A stretch of DNA of 64,000 bases from Plectrocnemia conspersa (GCA_009617715.1 VTFK01000023.1:1302001-1366000); one strand, 5' to 3'. Positions 13,091-25,489 are shown, numbered from the stretch's first letter. Translations and numbers: made by a program. The notes: generated by a model from the letters alone, not told the origin.

Positions 13091-13589
13091 GTGAGCTTCC
13101 AACAGGCGCGCACCACCACCCTTCTGATATAATTACACGATAATGACTGGCCTCTTCGATATTCGTTAATCGATTACCGAAACTAATATCGCATGACGTA
13201 ATGTAATCCAGAATTTTCGGCTGAACGACGGCGGTTAATTTTAATTTTTACAGAATAAAATAAGAATAATGGCCCTTATAATACAACTTGATTACCAATC
13301 GTATGTGTAGTTATATATAGAGGTATTGAATTATTTAAAAAATCAATAAATATCGCTATAAACTCATAGTACTATATACCAGTTACAAAAACAACAATAA
13401 GTCTATTCACAATTCTTTTCGACACACTAAGGAGCAAGATTGAGCAATTAAAAAAATATTTGTGTCTACAATACAGTTCTTTATTCTTTTCTTATCACAA
13501 TAAGATAAGAACATAAGAAAATATTTCAGTTCTAAATATTTCTGCCACATTCTAAACTAGTGTATGTGATATGCAACTTTTTTTACGGT

Positions 13590-14168
13590 ACGTTTGATGT
13601 TTAATAATCGATTGAAAATCTGCGTAACATTTTATTTATTTATTATTAAGTGTAAAAGCTTAACCTCAAGTTTAAAAATAAAAGGAAATTTCGGTTACTT
13701 CTCAATCACCGGTATCACTAAAAAGAGACCAAAACAATAACTGAAACAACGACAGAAAATATGGAAATATTGGTATGATAAGATGCTATGAAAGTATGGA
13801 TACAAAATATGGAAAGACAAGAAGCTACAATTTAATTCACGACTTTTTTTGCAATAATATGTTTTCGCAGTGGGAACGCTCGTTGCCGAGCGTTCCCACT
13901 GCGACGGCATCGACACGATTTTATTGCATTTGACGTGAATTTTTGACTTCTGAGAAGTGATAATTGTTTTTGCGCCCTCCTATTGAGCAAAATTCGATTT
14001 GAATACACTTTGACCAATACTCTAATATCTATCAATTTTTAAATAAATAAATCTTTAATATAAATTGGCATAAAAAAAGTTGCTTTTAATTTAATTTATA
14101 TGATTTTTTTTTAGTAAAATTCTGAAAATGAAGTGTGTTCCAGTACATTTTTTGTTTTAAAAAAGCCC
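13590..14168 (+). repeat. Composite interspersed repeat, family U, copy 1
   Basis: Aligns with 33225-33895: shared blocks include AAAATATGGAAATATTGG near 13758 and 33352, GAAGCTACAATTTAATT near 13820 and 33416, and AAAAAGCCCTG near 14160 and 33890. The difference is internal: the left arm of the palindromic MITE found in copy 2 is missing here. No coding capacity. Confidence 0.9.
13866..14000 (+). mobile_element. Palindromic MITE, centre and right arm only
   Basis: Contains the conserved centre AACGCTCG-TTGC-CGAGCGTT and the whole right arm (CACTGCGACGGC, ATTTTATTGC, TTCTGAGAAGTGATAATTG and a CTCCTATTG block). The left arm stops after CGCAGTGGGAACGCTCG and joins directly to a sequence that in copy 2 lies outside the MITE. 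This copy therefore lost about 130 bp of left arm. Confidence 0.9.
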
Positions 14169-14245
14169 TGATTAAGATGAGTGAAATAACATTATTACAA
14201 TAAGCAATATTTAAATCACTAGTACAATAAAGTTTTGTTGTCGCA

Positions 14246-14531
14246 TTAATACGCAGTGGCCTAGCTATGGTAGGGCGAGGGGGCTGGGCCGCCCCGGGCG
14301 GCACTTGCTTGGGGGCGGCATATTTGCGATGGGATCGTCTAGTGTGGTACTTAACCCTAAATGCACTAAAAATATATATATATCCACGAATAGAAAGAGC
14401 TTAACAATAACCAGTTAATTATTATAAGAAATGATGATTTTATGACCATGCAAAAAATGTATAGGGAGGGGGCGGCAATTTTAAGGATCCCCCTGGGCAC
14501 CACATACCCTAGCTACGCCACTGTTAATACG
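14246..14531 (+). mobile_element. hAT-type MITE with 8-bp target duplication
   Basis: The element spans 14254-14523 (270 bp). It starts CAGTGGCCTAGCTATGG and ends CCTAGCTACGCCACTG, which are imperfect inverted repeats. It is flanked on both sides by the same 8 bp, TTAATACG (14246-14253 and 14524-14531). CAG...CTG termini plus an 8-bp duplication are the hallmark of hAT transposition. There is no transposase, so it was mobilised in trans. A fragment of the same family lies at 9650. The intact duplication suggests a fairly late insertion. Confidence 0.93.
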
Positions 14532-14667
14532 TAATATTATTATTACATATAAAAAAAATATAATACGGATATTTTTCTATCATTAGAAAAAAATATAATG
14601 AATTATACACGTACGTTATATTTTTAATTTAATTCGCAATCATTATATGATTTTTAAAAAACGAGTG

Positions 14668-15048
<381 letters not shown>

Positions 15049-15330
15049 GACAACCTTTTTTAATGGATGTTAAAATAATCGTTTCATTGCACTTTTAATG
15101 AATTTCTAAGATTCATAACCTTATAAGAAATTATATATGAACCTATGTCAATTATATTCCAATAAATTTTATGTGACTTGGTTTATTGTCACATGCCTAC
15201 ACAAGTTGAACCACATCTGCAATAATAATAGCAAAAAATCACAATTTTATTATATTATATTAAATTAATATATCGTTCGATTTGTGGATCTTTTTAGATT
15301 TTCTATACACATTGTGTAATGGTCGAAGAG

Positions 15331-15760
15331 TGCTCTTAATGCGCTGGTCTTGGATATGCTCCACAACCAAGAGGCACCAACAAGGGAGGCTTTCCCCTAA
15401 ATGTGGTACGTTTGAACCGTGAGGGCGGTTCGGTGGGGGGTTGCGAGCTTAGAACATCGGTGGGTGGTCTCACCACATTCCGCCGGGCAAGTTTGCCCCC
15501 ACCCTTATCCAATTTTCTAAGTCTCCCGCGGATGGGGTAGAAGCCAAAGGACGCGGCGAGGGCGGGCGGGTGTTGCGCGGGTGGGGGGAGGGTTAGGTTT
15601 CGGAGATTGATGTGAAACTTAAGAGAGATAGAGGAGGAGGGAGTTATTTCGCTGTGTAGCTATAGAGGCCGGGACTTGATTTGAATTGAGTAAGTTTCAT
15701 ATGTGTTACTGTGTATGCCTAGGAGGATTGTCGAGAGAGTGAATTCCATCAGTATTCCTT
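15331..15760. other. G-rich island
   Basis: Strongly G-rich on the plus strand (for example GGTGGGGGGAGGGTTAGG near 15581), with several runs of four or more G that could form quadruplexes. No open frame can be supported. The AT-rich DNA on either side (15043-15330 and 15761-17070) shows nothing apart from two short shadow frames near 16.0-16.4 kb. Confidence 0.35.
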
Positions 15761-17125
15761 GTAAATTTGCAAACTTCTGATGATGGTACGCAACCTAGTG
15801 TGTGTATGTATAATATTTAAATATATATTTATTTAATTAATTTAACATAAGGTATTCCTCAATAATGTAAATTTAGTATACAAGTATTTGTATATTATTA
15901 TTATTATTATGAAAAGTTCGTAGCACAATTGTCGCGCAATCAATATTGCAGATTCAAGAGGGGCTCGCATCACAAACGTTTGGGTGCTTAAACTTATAGC
16001 ATTACTGGAGAGCAAGTCCATAGTAACAGGTAGGGAGAAGGAGACGCTGGACGCTCCCGTATTGATCCAAGGACCATGGAATGGGAGACAGTCGGTACAT
16101 ACATCCTTCTAGGCGCCACGACACACAGATGAAATATATTCATATAAAATATATTTATATCCTTCTGTATTATATTGTTAATAGTATAATTTTGTTTATG
16201 AATGCAATAGTAAAAAGCGGTAAAATGATAATTACATTTGTATATATGTATATACATACATATATGCGCACATAACATAATTTAGTTGCAAATTCTAGTA
16301 TAATATTACTGAGAGTGTTTCTGTAGCTGACGTTAGCTCCCTTCCGCAACTGGTTGCATAAAAGCAACACTATATAAATTTCCCGTTTTATGGAATTCTC
16401 TGCCTTCGGCAAATTGCTAGTTACTAAATTTTAGTGACTAACTCCTGTCTCGTAGCATGGCACGTCACGTTCATACATGAATTTAAAGTAAATCAAAATA
16501 CTGTAATGAATATCATTATTTTGAGATTAAAATAAAAATTAGGTTACAATATTTTGGGGTAATAATAAAAATTACCAAGGCTTGTACAACAATCCGTTTA
16601 TTAACCGTAAGTAGTTGATTAAAATTATATCAACATAAACTAATGGTTGGCTAAGGAGTCTAATAGTTTTTTGATTGGAGATCTATATAATACAATCTAA
16701 ATGCTACATATTTTTATTTATATAATTTACAAGAAAAATTGTCTGGAATATTATTTCTCCGAAATAATCAAATGCCGCAAAAAAATTGTCCGAAATATTT
16801 CGTGTCCGTAAATTTCCTGCCTTCAAAAATCCAATCACCGTTAGATATACACGCTGATGCGACTCAAGAGATTCTTATACATATGTATAACAATAGAAAT
16901 AATGTCAAATCAGTATGATAGATCACTTGTGTGAGTCATTGACTAACATCTAAAAAACCAGAAAATCGTGACTGTAATATTATTAAAAGCAATAATTATA
17001 ATTTAGCAAAAAGAGGTTGTAAAAATGTATGTGGTATGGTAATCAGATATTTTATGTATGCTCCATAATTGTTTTTTTTTTCATTTTATTTATATATTTA
17101 ATGGAACAATTATTGTTTATATTAT

Positions 17126-17195
17126 GACTATCGCGACATATTGGAGAAATATGTCAAGTCATGATGGTCATTGGATTTGTAGCAAAAAAAAATAT
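17126..17195 (+). mobile_element. Diverged LINE 3' hairpin, copy 3
   Basis: Bases 17126-17169 align without gaps over all 44 positions to the hairpin at 14790 and 37634. Most of the differences are transitions. The outer blocks GACTATCG and GATGGTC remain, and an A-rich tail (AAAAAAAAATATAAC) follows shortly after. It is probably the 3' end of an older or related element of the same LINE family. Confidence 0.7.
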
Positions 17196-17994
17196 AACAA
17201 ATCTAATAAATCGGCAAACAAATTTTTGTAAAAAAATATTTTGCTTTTTATGATACATTTTATTAAATTTTGCGAAATGTAGCCATTTAAAATTTAATTA
17301 CAAGAAATAGCACTTTCCATTGATGCTAAAACCATATTAAAAAAATTAAAATTATATTGAAAACTGCTAATTTATCGGTATTGTAAGGGTATTCTTGGTC
17401 GATTCGACGTAACTTCACTTTCAGCTCAACTTTTCTTATTTTAAATTGAAATAAAAATGAGTTTAAGGTCCTTAAGAAGGGATTAAGTACAAAAGTGTTC
17501 TGGATTACATATCCTTACAAAATGGGTAAAGTACAACGTCCCTTCCAGCCCTTAATACTTTAAAATTTAAGCAATGTCGATGATTTGGGGCAGAACAAGA
17601 CTCTTTGATTTTGTCTAGTACAGATTTTATCAGTTTTATATACATATTCATACATATTCATTTTATGGAATTTGTGAATTAGAGATGTGTCTCTTACTAT
17701 GCGGAGATATTAAGCACCGAACCCTATTTTTTGTTAAATACAGGTCCAACTCTTAATTTTTTTTGCCGAAAAACCTTAGTAAATAGTAAATAGGAACACA
17801 AATCAATTAGTTTCACCCCTAGACCAAAATAATTTCCACACAAATATTTTTAAAGTCTATGTTTTCAAGCATACAACTTACAAAAAAATAATGTATATTA
17901 TATTTTTGTATAAAAAAGTGTGGGGACCACTCATATTAATCGCATTGAAATTATGTTTTATAAAATCCGTTGAAAAAATCAGAAATAGAATTTA

Positions 17995-18125
17995 TATTTG
18001 CAAAGAAACAGCGTTTTAGAGGCCTGCCTGAAAGGAACATGTAAGTTAAGCACCAACTGTGTCGAAAATAACTGACGCTAAAAACGTGATTTATTGTGAA
18101 CAACACAAATTAAAAAAATGTGTGC
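17995..18125 (+). repeat. Interspersed repeat, family P, copy
   Basis: Matches the tandem units at 28.68-28.98 kb through ATATTTGCA.AGAAACAGCG, TTTTAG.GGCCTG and a TGTGAAC.ACACAAAT block. Diverged; no coding capacity. It lies about 240 bp left of a family Q copy. Confidence 0.7.
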
Positions 18126-18364
18126 TCTTTTTAATGCAACCCAATACAATTACCATATAGCAGATATTTAAACTATACATTTGTATGAAAGCCACTAGAG
18201 AGTCTAATTAAATAATTAAATTTATAAAAACAAAGATTAAAATTGTGCTCCAAATCATCTAGGTTGGTGATAGTGTCAAGTAAAAGTAGAATTATAGCTT
18301 TCCTTTGTTATATTAAAATCGTTAAGCTGCCAAAAATTCTGCTGAAAATTCACTTTTATTTCTC

Positions 18365-18535
18365 ATGCTGCTTTCAACTTTAACTCAGCGGAGCTTACGC
18401 AAAAACAACACATATGAGACATTTAAAGCTTAAAAAAAAGCATTTGCTTCCACTTCGATTATCAGATCTAGTTCAGCCAAGCGGTCACATTAGATCTCCA
18501 AGAGTTTAACTTGATCTTTGACTTTATGACGCATC
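18365..18535 (-). repeat. Interspersed repeat, family Q, copy
   Basis: Aligns in reverse with the Q copies at 25.3, 28.3, 35.5 and 41.8 kb. Shared words include AGATCTAGTTCAGCCA and AGAGTTTAACTTGATCTTTG, matching GATCTAGTCCAACCA and AGAGTTAAACCCGATCTTTG at 35.5 kb. Function and class are unknown. A GGTTTAACTC-like word recalls a pol III B box, so a SINE origin is possible but weak. Confidence 0.65.
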
Positions 18536-19189
18536 ATCGCAGTAATAATTATCATGATTTTCACAAATATGAAAATAATTTATAAGCCTATTTTTTATTA
18601 TTAATGTTCCAATAATATTATATATTCAACATTAAAGAAAAAATCAAACACTACATTTCATACATTTTTTTGGAAAAGTAATAATTTGTATTAAAACATT
18701 CAAATTTTTTTTTTAATATAGAATCTATAAATTAGCTTATTCTGTCTACTGTTATTTGATGGGTAAATATTTTGTAAGACGTTCTTAAATTAAAAAGGCT
18801 CTTTTTAATTAATAAATAGTAACAATACGATATTTATGACATAACTGCAAATAATCATTTATAAAATGTTAGTAAAATAGGATAAAATTCAAAGAAATAT
18901 ATATTTTAAGCTAATACATGAAACAGGTAATAAATAAATGGCATGACACATTTTTTACAAAATTATAATAAATATGTATTTTATGACATTTTATATCATA
19001 TAAAAAAGGTACGCGAAACTACAATAGAATGGATATTAAAATAAAAGTTATTTCTGTCTAAAAGCATAACAATATAAAAATAAGTAATTATGTAAATCAT
19101 CTAACGATAAAAACGCCATTAGCGTCAATTGCATTATTAGATCAGATAGAACGGTTTAAATGCAATTCATTCAATTGCATACAACCAGA
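18536..19189. other. AT-rich DNA, nothing recognised
   Basis: AT-rich sequence with no open frames, repeats or RNA signals that I can support. Confidence 0.5.
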
Positions 19190-19780
19190 GCTAAAAATCT
19201 AACCACCGTAATGCCGGAAAACTCTCCCCAACAGCATACAAAGTGCTTTCTTACCAACTAAATCAGGATAACTGGAACTCGGCATCCATTTAAAAGACGT
19301 CGATTACTCTTTCTTTCTGTCGCTCGCTTCCTGAATAATTGATTCGATAGATGATATATATACATACATATAAATTGAGAATAAAGAAGGTTTTAGAAAT
19401 ACATCGACCCCTTCTTATTGTGCGGGTGTATGTATTTGGCACCCAGTGAAAATCCTCTCGGGCGTTTTATTTATTCACACGTCTCAGAGCCCTTGTCTTG
19501 ATCCGGATATGGAAAGACATCAAGGGACAAGAGAGGCGGAGGTCGACGGGGACAAATGGAGGTGGATAGATTGGGACAGGAGGCAGAAAAGGGATAGGAA
19601 GTGGGCGTCATCTGCTCCCGCCGCTGTGCTGCGGGGGATGTGAAAATGTTCGAATGCGAAATGTGCCTCTCGACCACCTAACTGCCTACCCGGTCGTCTA
19701 CTTAAGATTATGCTCTTCTGGGCACGAGTTTTACTAGTGCATAATATAATATTATATCCCTCTCGAACCATTCTGGTTAA
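19190..19780. other. Mixed-composition island
   Basis: Raised GC, particularly 19480-19700, with three overlapping open frames of 65-83 codons on both strands. None has a recognisable domain and all are explained by the lack of AT-rich stops. The DNA from 19781 to 21720 is AT-rich and featureless apart from two strong but isolated splice-donor-like words (CAG|GTAAGT at 21276, CAG|GTAAGG near 21470). Confidence 0.25.
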
Positions 19781-21720
19781 GACAAAAAAATCTGACTACG
19801 CCCAAGTAACCATAGGTAAAATAGCAAAGAAATCTCTATTAGATAACTAATCTGAATTAAATATTAACATATTTTTTATTTAATTTCATTTTCAAAAATA
19901 CTGACGACAACAAAAATGTAACAAATAATAATTAATTGAATTAACAGGTTACATTGAATTAACAGTTTTCAACTATAATATTGAATAAAAAATAAATGAA
20001 TTAATCGAATTTTTATTTTCGCAATTAGTGCAAAAAATCAATAAATTGCCTGTAAAATATGATTTAATTAAAAAAATAGTTTAATTAATAATTTATTACC
20101 TTCATTTTAAGCTTATTGAATTTTATAAAATATTCATAACACAATTCTGCGATGGTTTCAAAAGTAAAATACTTAATTTATTATTAAATTACATTTTTTA
20201 AATCACCAGAATTAAGATCAGCTGCGATTGAATTAATTCAGCAAAATTGATGGAACATTTTAAAGAGATAATTTTATCAAATTTATTGTATATATTTACA
20301 GAAGCTAATAATGTTTGGAACGAATTTGATATTTACATAAAAATCGGATCCGTATCGGTGTTTGTTTTGTACTGATTTGCATATAAATACAATAAATAGA
20401 AGTAAATTAATCGCGATCGAATTATTTAACTGATTGAAATAAAATATTTTCGTCTTAAAACAACGTAAAACGAAATTTACAAAAAATTGCAACGCACACC
20501 TGTTTTTAAGATGAACGTAAAACGATAATAAAGCGTGGGCCTTTTCAACATTTTGTTGCGTTTAACGAAGGAATTCTGCGAATTTCGGTCATAGTAGAAA
20601 TTGCCGATAAACATTTTATTCACAAATGTTTTTCGAAAGCGTAAAAGCATTTTTATAATTGAAAAGAAGCGTCTCTTTGTCCTGCATTTTGAAAATAAAT
20701 AAAGCCGCATAAAAGACCATGGATTTTGGAGACGTTCTGGAACCCAAAACTGAAATTTCTAAAAAAAATTAATTAAATACTATTTTACAGGAAATTAATT
20801 GATTTTTTTGCACCAATAAATTAAATAAATTATTATCAGTAAAAACCGAGAAAAAATTACGAATATATTCGATTATTTTAATACTTCATCCATTATAAAT
20901 TCAATATTAGAATAGTGGAAAACTACGAATATTTGAGAGCCCTTGTGTCCCTAGCCTTGATTATGACTGCTGAAAAACGAAAGTTAACCTAATCAAAGTA
21001 ACAAAATTCAAATTATAATAATTAACGGGTTAAAAAATATTATATTAAATGATATTATAACTAATGCGAAACGATTATAATGCAATGGTTTTAATATAAA
21101 AAAATATTTTCAATTATTATTTTATTTTAGTTATTAAAAAAATATATTACTATATTTACAAATTAAAAAATATTTAAAAGTATTATGGGATCCATCTGAA
21201 TTATGTACCAGGCACAACTCTTTCATTAAATACTTCTCACGCGTTAAAAGCGTCATAAGTTTTTACAAGACTGCAGGTAAGTTGTTGCGCCGTTGTGCCT
21301 CATAAGACTGTCATAAATTTCAAGGGATCAACAAAAAAACATTAGAGTTAGAGACATAATAAGTGTTATTGAATATTTTAATAAAGGACAGTACGTTGAG
21401 GTTCAAAACGGTATCGGTAAATTTGACTATATCACTGAATATTCATAATTGGTCTTTGCACGAATATCAGGTAAGGACAGTATATTTAGGTTTCATAGTC
21501 TACAGAGATGCAACAAGCCACTTGTTACGATTGTTTTAATACGCGAATAAAATAAGCGAAAGCTGTATCTATTTTATAAATATATATTCAGTGCCTACCA
21601 ATACGCCTGTAGAAATAAAATGTCGTAACTATCTCAAAAGCACGTTAATGTTAGCATATTCATACCTCGGGGTGAATTGGGTCCGAAATCATCCTAAGTG
21701 ATTTGTCTATTAAAATTTGA

Positions 21721-22380
21721 GACTTTCAGGGTTCAACGATACTATCACCGCTTGTTTTTATGTTCGTAAAGAATAGTAGCATTTGTGTGAGTATAAAACC
21801 GAGCCATAAATTCAACTGGGCATACATGACGAGCAGTGAGGATTTCCATGTTTGAACTCCTCTCTATAGCGTGTATCGGCTTTTGTGGCGAAGACGGCAC
21901 ACACGTACCGTGTGGGTGTACATGGGCGTGTTTAGGTTTATGTACGTCGAAGGCGCACCCGTTTAGGGGCGCTAGAGGCTGAGCCCCCTACGGGGGCGTC
22001 CGGGGGGCGGCAGGTCCCTGAAAGGCCCGCAGCTTAAACTTTACAGTCCTGAATAGGAACACAATGGTGCGCCTGTAGAAATTTCATAATAACGGGTTAC
22101 CGGGAACGTTCCGATACATGGATGGTTGGTGGGTACTTATATATGTACGTACGTAAGCGCAATATTAGTTTACGCAAGGGATGGGCTCGGTACCATTGTT
22201 TCGGCGCTCCTGACGGCGATAATTAATATGCGACTTGTCTATTGAATATTATGGTAATTTGTTGTAACGAGGTGGGCAAACGGGCGTTCCCAAATCTGGA
22301 TCGCTCGACTGCGGTCTGCAGATGGCTTTTGTCTATTGCCTATTTTCGGGAGTGCGTGGATGTCTATTTGTTTTATTTAA
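21721..22380. other. GC-rich island with short palindromic GC block
   Basis: Very GC-rich around 21950-22040, including GCCCCCTACGGGGGC, a perfect short hairpin. The composition recalls the GC-rich internal part of the hAT MITEs at 9.65 and 14.25 kb, but no CAGTGGC terminus or target duplication is seen here. No coding frame can be supported. Confidence 0.3.
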
Positions 22381-22720
22381 AGTATTGCGTTAATTAATTC
22401 AAAAGTATGCCTTTATTCTTTCTTAGTTTTACTGCCATAAACATGAGCAGTTTACTAGTTAAGAAAATTGGGTTAAAATAGCATTGATTTGTTCTCATCT
22501 GGATAATATAGTAGGTGTAACATTATCTACGACGCGCGCGTGAATCATTTTTACGTTATTAATCAACCGGCGTAATCGTTTTCTTATACCTATCTATTCC
22601 TAAATTATCTCTATTAAAACACGTACATTCGGTAATGCTATACAAATGGCCATTAGTAATCAGATTTGACCAAACTAGCTCCAAAACTCGCTACTCTTAG
22701 TAATTACTCGTTCCACCCGG

Positions 22721-22785
22721 ACACGGTCAATTGGGCGACGGACAAATGGTCGATTCAAAAAGGGCGACGGTCTTTTGGGCGATAC
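22721..22785 (+). repeat. Short direct-repeat array of a GGGCGACGG motif
   Basis: A degenerate unit of about 15 bp (GGTCAATTGGGCGACGG, GACAAATGGTCGATTC, AAAAGGGCGACGG, TCTTTTGGGCGATA) repeats about four times in a row. It stands out from its AT-rich surroundings. It lies about 100 bp left of the TIR element at 22887 but is not part of it, since the second copy of that element lacks it. Confidence 0.7.
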
Positions 22786-22884
22786 AATAATAATGCAATA
22801 CAAATAAATTTGCAATAAAAATCTCATTTTTATCGTTTTATTTAGTAACATGACCCTATTATTAAATAATTTATTAACATGATT

Positions 22885-23721
22885 TAGAGTACGCTCGGGA
22901 TAAGAATGCCGGTTTGTTATTGTGTGAGTAAACTGTGTGGCTCAGTATATTTAATTTTTTTATTTTAAAAGAAAATATATGCTTATTTAACATACATACA
23001 TCTGAGCTAAGTTGGAAATTTCAACGGTCAATTGAAAATATATTATATAATCGAAGAAACCAGACATTGATGTCATTAATTAAATATTTGCAAAATTCAA
23101 AATCTTTCACTAGTCAAAAAAATAATGAAGTCTTTATTCTTCAAAAGCAAAAGATATAAAATGGGGAAAGAAATTATTCGCAGATTGTTTAATGGCTCGA
23201 CGACTCTATTAAATCATTAGAATCCATTGAATAAATTAAAAAAATCATTGGCGCAACGATAAGAATAATAACTTTTTTTTAAGCCTTACAGAGAATAGTG
23301 TAAAAAAAACGAACAACGTACGGATTAATGGAAAAATAATTAAAATATTTTAATCCATGGGTAAGAGAACGAATAACTTACAGTGTATATTTGAAGCCTT
23401 GATATTAATTATCCCAGATATGCCCAAGAAATTTTGTTCTCTTAAAATTTCATTTATAAATAAAAAAAAACAGTGGCACGAGTTTAGTGACCTACCCATG
23501 GGACAGTGTCAACACAAAATTATTTAAAATAAATCACTAGAAAAGATCGAACTTCTGTGCCACACTGCACTTTAATGACGAATACCAGCGTTGACGAATC
23601 AGCGACTGTCCTTAAAAGAGAAAGCGAGACAACGAAGTACACGCTACATCGCTTCTTCCCCTCATATATGATGTACACGCACACAATAACAAACCGGCAT
23701 CCTTATTCCGAGCGTACTCTA
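22885..23721 (+). mobile_element. TIR DNA transposon, TA target, copy 1
   Basis: The element (22887-23719, 833 bp) has roughly 40-bp terminal inverted repeats: GAGTACGCTCGGGATAAGAA at the left and the reverse complement of a near-identical sequence at the right, ending GAGCGTACTC. TA lies directly outside each end (22885-22886, 23720-23721), compatible with a TA duplication as in Tc1/mariner-like transposons. A second copy lies inverted at 55678-56519 with the same arrangement. The short internal frame at 22935-23159 is shared with the other copy but shows no transposase signature. An inner block (23413-23507) corresponds to the nested mini-element of copy 2, truncated at one end. I do not recognise the family. 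Confidence 0.9.
22935..23159 (+). pseudogene. Short frame shared by both TIR elements
   Basis: A 74-codon frame inside the TIR element. A run of about 46 residues (beginning SELSWKFQRSI, then NILYNRRNQTLMSL and SLIKYLQNSKSF) is nearly identical in the inverted copy at 56.3 kb. In that run I count three base differences, two of them changing the amino acid, so there is no sign of protein-level selection. It may be a remnant of a transposase or just open by chance. No domain is recognised. Confidence 0.3.
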
Positions 23722-24261
23722 CTACATATTAAAATATATACATACGAACACACAAATATAAAAATTACTAATATTTTTTTAGAAAAGCATTATATGGTCT
23801 GAACAAAACATTGAATATATTTTTTATACTAAATCATAAAATATTTGCTTGATTGTTTGATTTTTTGATTTTTTTATTCAAGAACTTGTGAGAGTTACAG
23901 GATATCATAAAACATTTCGGCTTAAGCCAGTAATTTTAACATCACTACTGATAAATATTTATCATTGATTTTGTCTTTTATACGATATTCTATTTATGTT
24001 TTGACTGTGAGAATAAACTTTCAGAATTTACAAAAATTGCATATTTTACAATTATCGATTTTAAATTATATAAGGGTAGTTCCAATAACCCAGATCTAGC
24101 GCGATACCTGATTCTAGGAAAACATTAATTATTCCTGTAGAATATTTAAATTATGAATTCAGACCATCACAATTTTAACGTTTTCTTTTAGTTGATTCTG
24201 GATCAGAACAAGTTGACCCAATGAGTCAAAGTCATGCAATGTGGAGCCAAAGCATGAAAAA

Positions 24262-25026
24262 ATTATTTGAATGGCACATTTTTATTTTCCTAATTTTTGT
24301 CATTTTGGCTAGAAGGGATGGAGGTTTTGCTTTCTCTGATTTATTTTGTTTATTACCTAATAAGACTCTTAAAACGTTCACAAAATTATTTTAAATGATG
24401 AATGAAACGTTGATTATGAAATTGCAATACATCAAGCTTTGCGTACGGTATTTCCACAATCTAACATAAATGGTTACTTTTTTAATATGGTACAAAATCT
24501 TCGAAAGCATTTAGTTTAATGTAATCTTTTGCCCAGGTACTATTATGATTCGCTTTAAATCCACTTGTTTTCGTTTCAGAACAAGATATAATGATTTTTC
24601 ACATGCATTTTTTTGAACTAGAGAATCATTAATCCAATGAAATAGAAGCAATTTTTAAATGTTTTACAAACGCCTATATAGGTCGCCTAAGAAACAAAAG
24701 AAGTACGGCTCCACTGATTTTTCCATCGAACGTTTGGTATGTGTATCATAGAACATTAAACGAAAGCGATAAGAGCAATAATTTTGCCGAGGCATGTTAT
24801 CGGAAACTGCAATTGAGCTTTTGTAGCAGTTCAAGTCATCCAAATTTATAGATTTTTATCAATGGTCTCAGATAAATCCAAAAAATGTATAATGTTGATT
24901 AAGAGATAACTACATCAGCGCAACATAAGACGTTACGAAGAAGCTGACCAAATAATTGGTATAAAGGTTTTGAGGTACGATAGAGAAAATTTCATACAAT
25001 ATTTACATGGTATTGCATATATATAA
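24262..25026 (+). pseudogene. MULE-type transposase pseudogene
   Basis: A decayed transposase of the Mutator-like (MULE) type, read in pieces. A degenerate DGTF-like motif lies near 24270 (as NGTF, possibly after a one-base change). Then comes FCLLPNKTLKTFTKLF near 24348, the typical segment before the second catalytic region. DYEIAIHQALRTVFPQ starts at 24412 and continues to GYFFNMVQNLRKHL, matching the MULE pattern of a catalytic Asp followed by GC.FH. From 24654, AYIGRLRNK and VWYVYHRTLNES lead to NNFAEACYRKLQ, which carries the conserved NN..E. HPNL and INGLR follow, and YLHGIAY ends at 25026. Stops and frameshifts break it repeatedly. No terminal repeats were found, so element ends are unknown. 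The order of motifs makes the family assignment firm. Confidence 0.85.
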
Positions 25027-25233
25027 TTATAATATGAGTTATTAATTTTAAAATAAAATTGTTTTTTATTTATTATACTTTTACGTTTTAATTTATACTT
25101 AACTAATATTTACAATAAGGCTAAGTTTATTTAAATTTCTGTCGGTTCCACCGAAAGGGGCGGAAAATAAGATCTCACATGGAAGGGACGCGAACAAACA
25201 ACGATCATGCTCTTAAATATCTCTAACAATATC

Positions 25234-25277
25234 TTTTAAATCTGAATATCAATAGAAATTGATATTCAGATTTAAAA
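25234..25277. repeat. Perfect 20-bp hairpin, 4-nt loop
   Basis: 25234-25253 and 25258-25277 are exact reverse complements (ATCTGAATATCAAT | AGAA | ATTGATATTCAGAT with AT flanks). Perfect arms suggest a recent origin or a gene-conversion-like process. It lies just left of a family Q copy. Confidence 0.9.
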
Positions 25278-25309
25278 AAATAATTTCAGGGTACAAGGCA
25301 TCAAGAGCT

Positions 25310-25440
25310 CTTCAGCTTGGACTGACTAAGAACGACTCGACTTTAAATCATAAAAGATTCGCTTACCTTGTCCAGCTCACGCGACGTCCGGAATCCAGAG
25401 TTGAACCCACTTTGGAAAAGCCTGGAGCTTAGGGACGCAC
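25310..25440 (-). repeat. Interspersed repeat, family Q, copy
   Basis: Shares the Q landmarks: CTTGTCCAGCTCACG, GGAATCCAGAGTTGAACCC and ACTTTGGAAAAG, in the same order and spacing as at 28.3 kb. On the minus strand this contains GGGTTCAACTC, similar to a pol III B box. Confidence 0.75.
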
Positions 25441-25489
25441 CTATGAAAAGAAAAACGCAATGTATAAATACAATGACATATACAAAATG

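Noticed and set aside
21271..21282. Perfect splice donor word CAG|GTAAGT
   Set aside because: No open frame or acceptor nearby; a single short motif in 64 kb is expected by chance.
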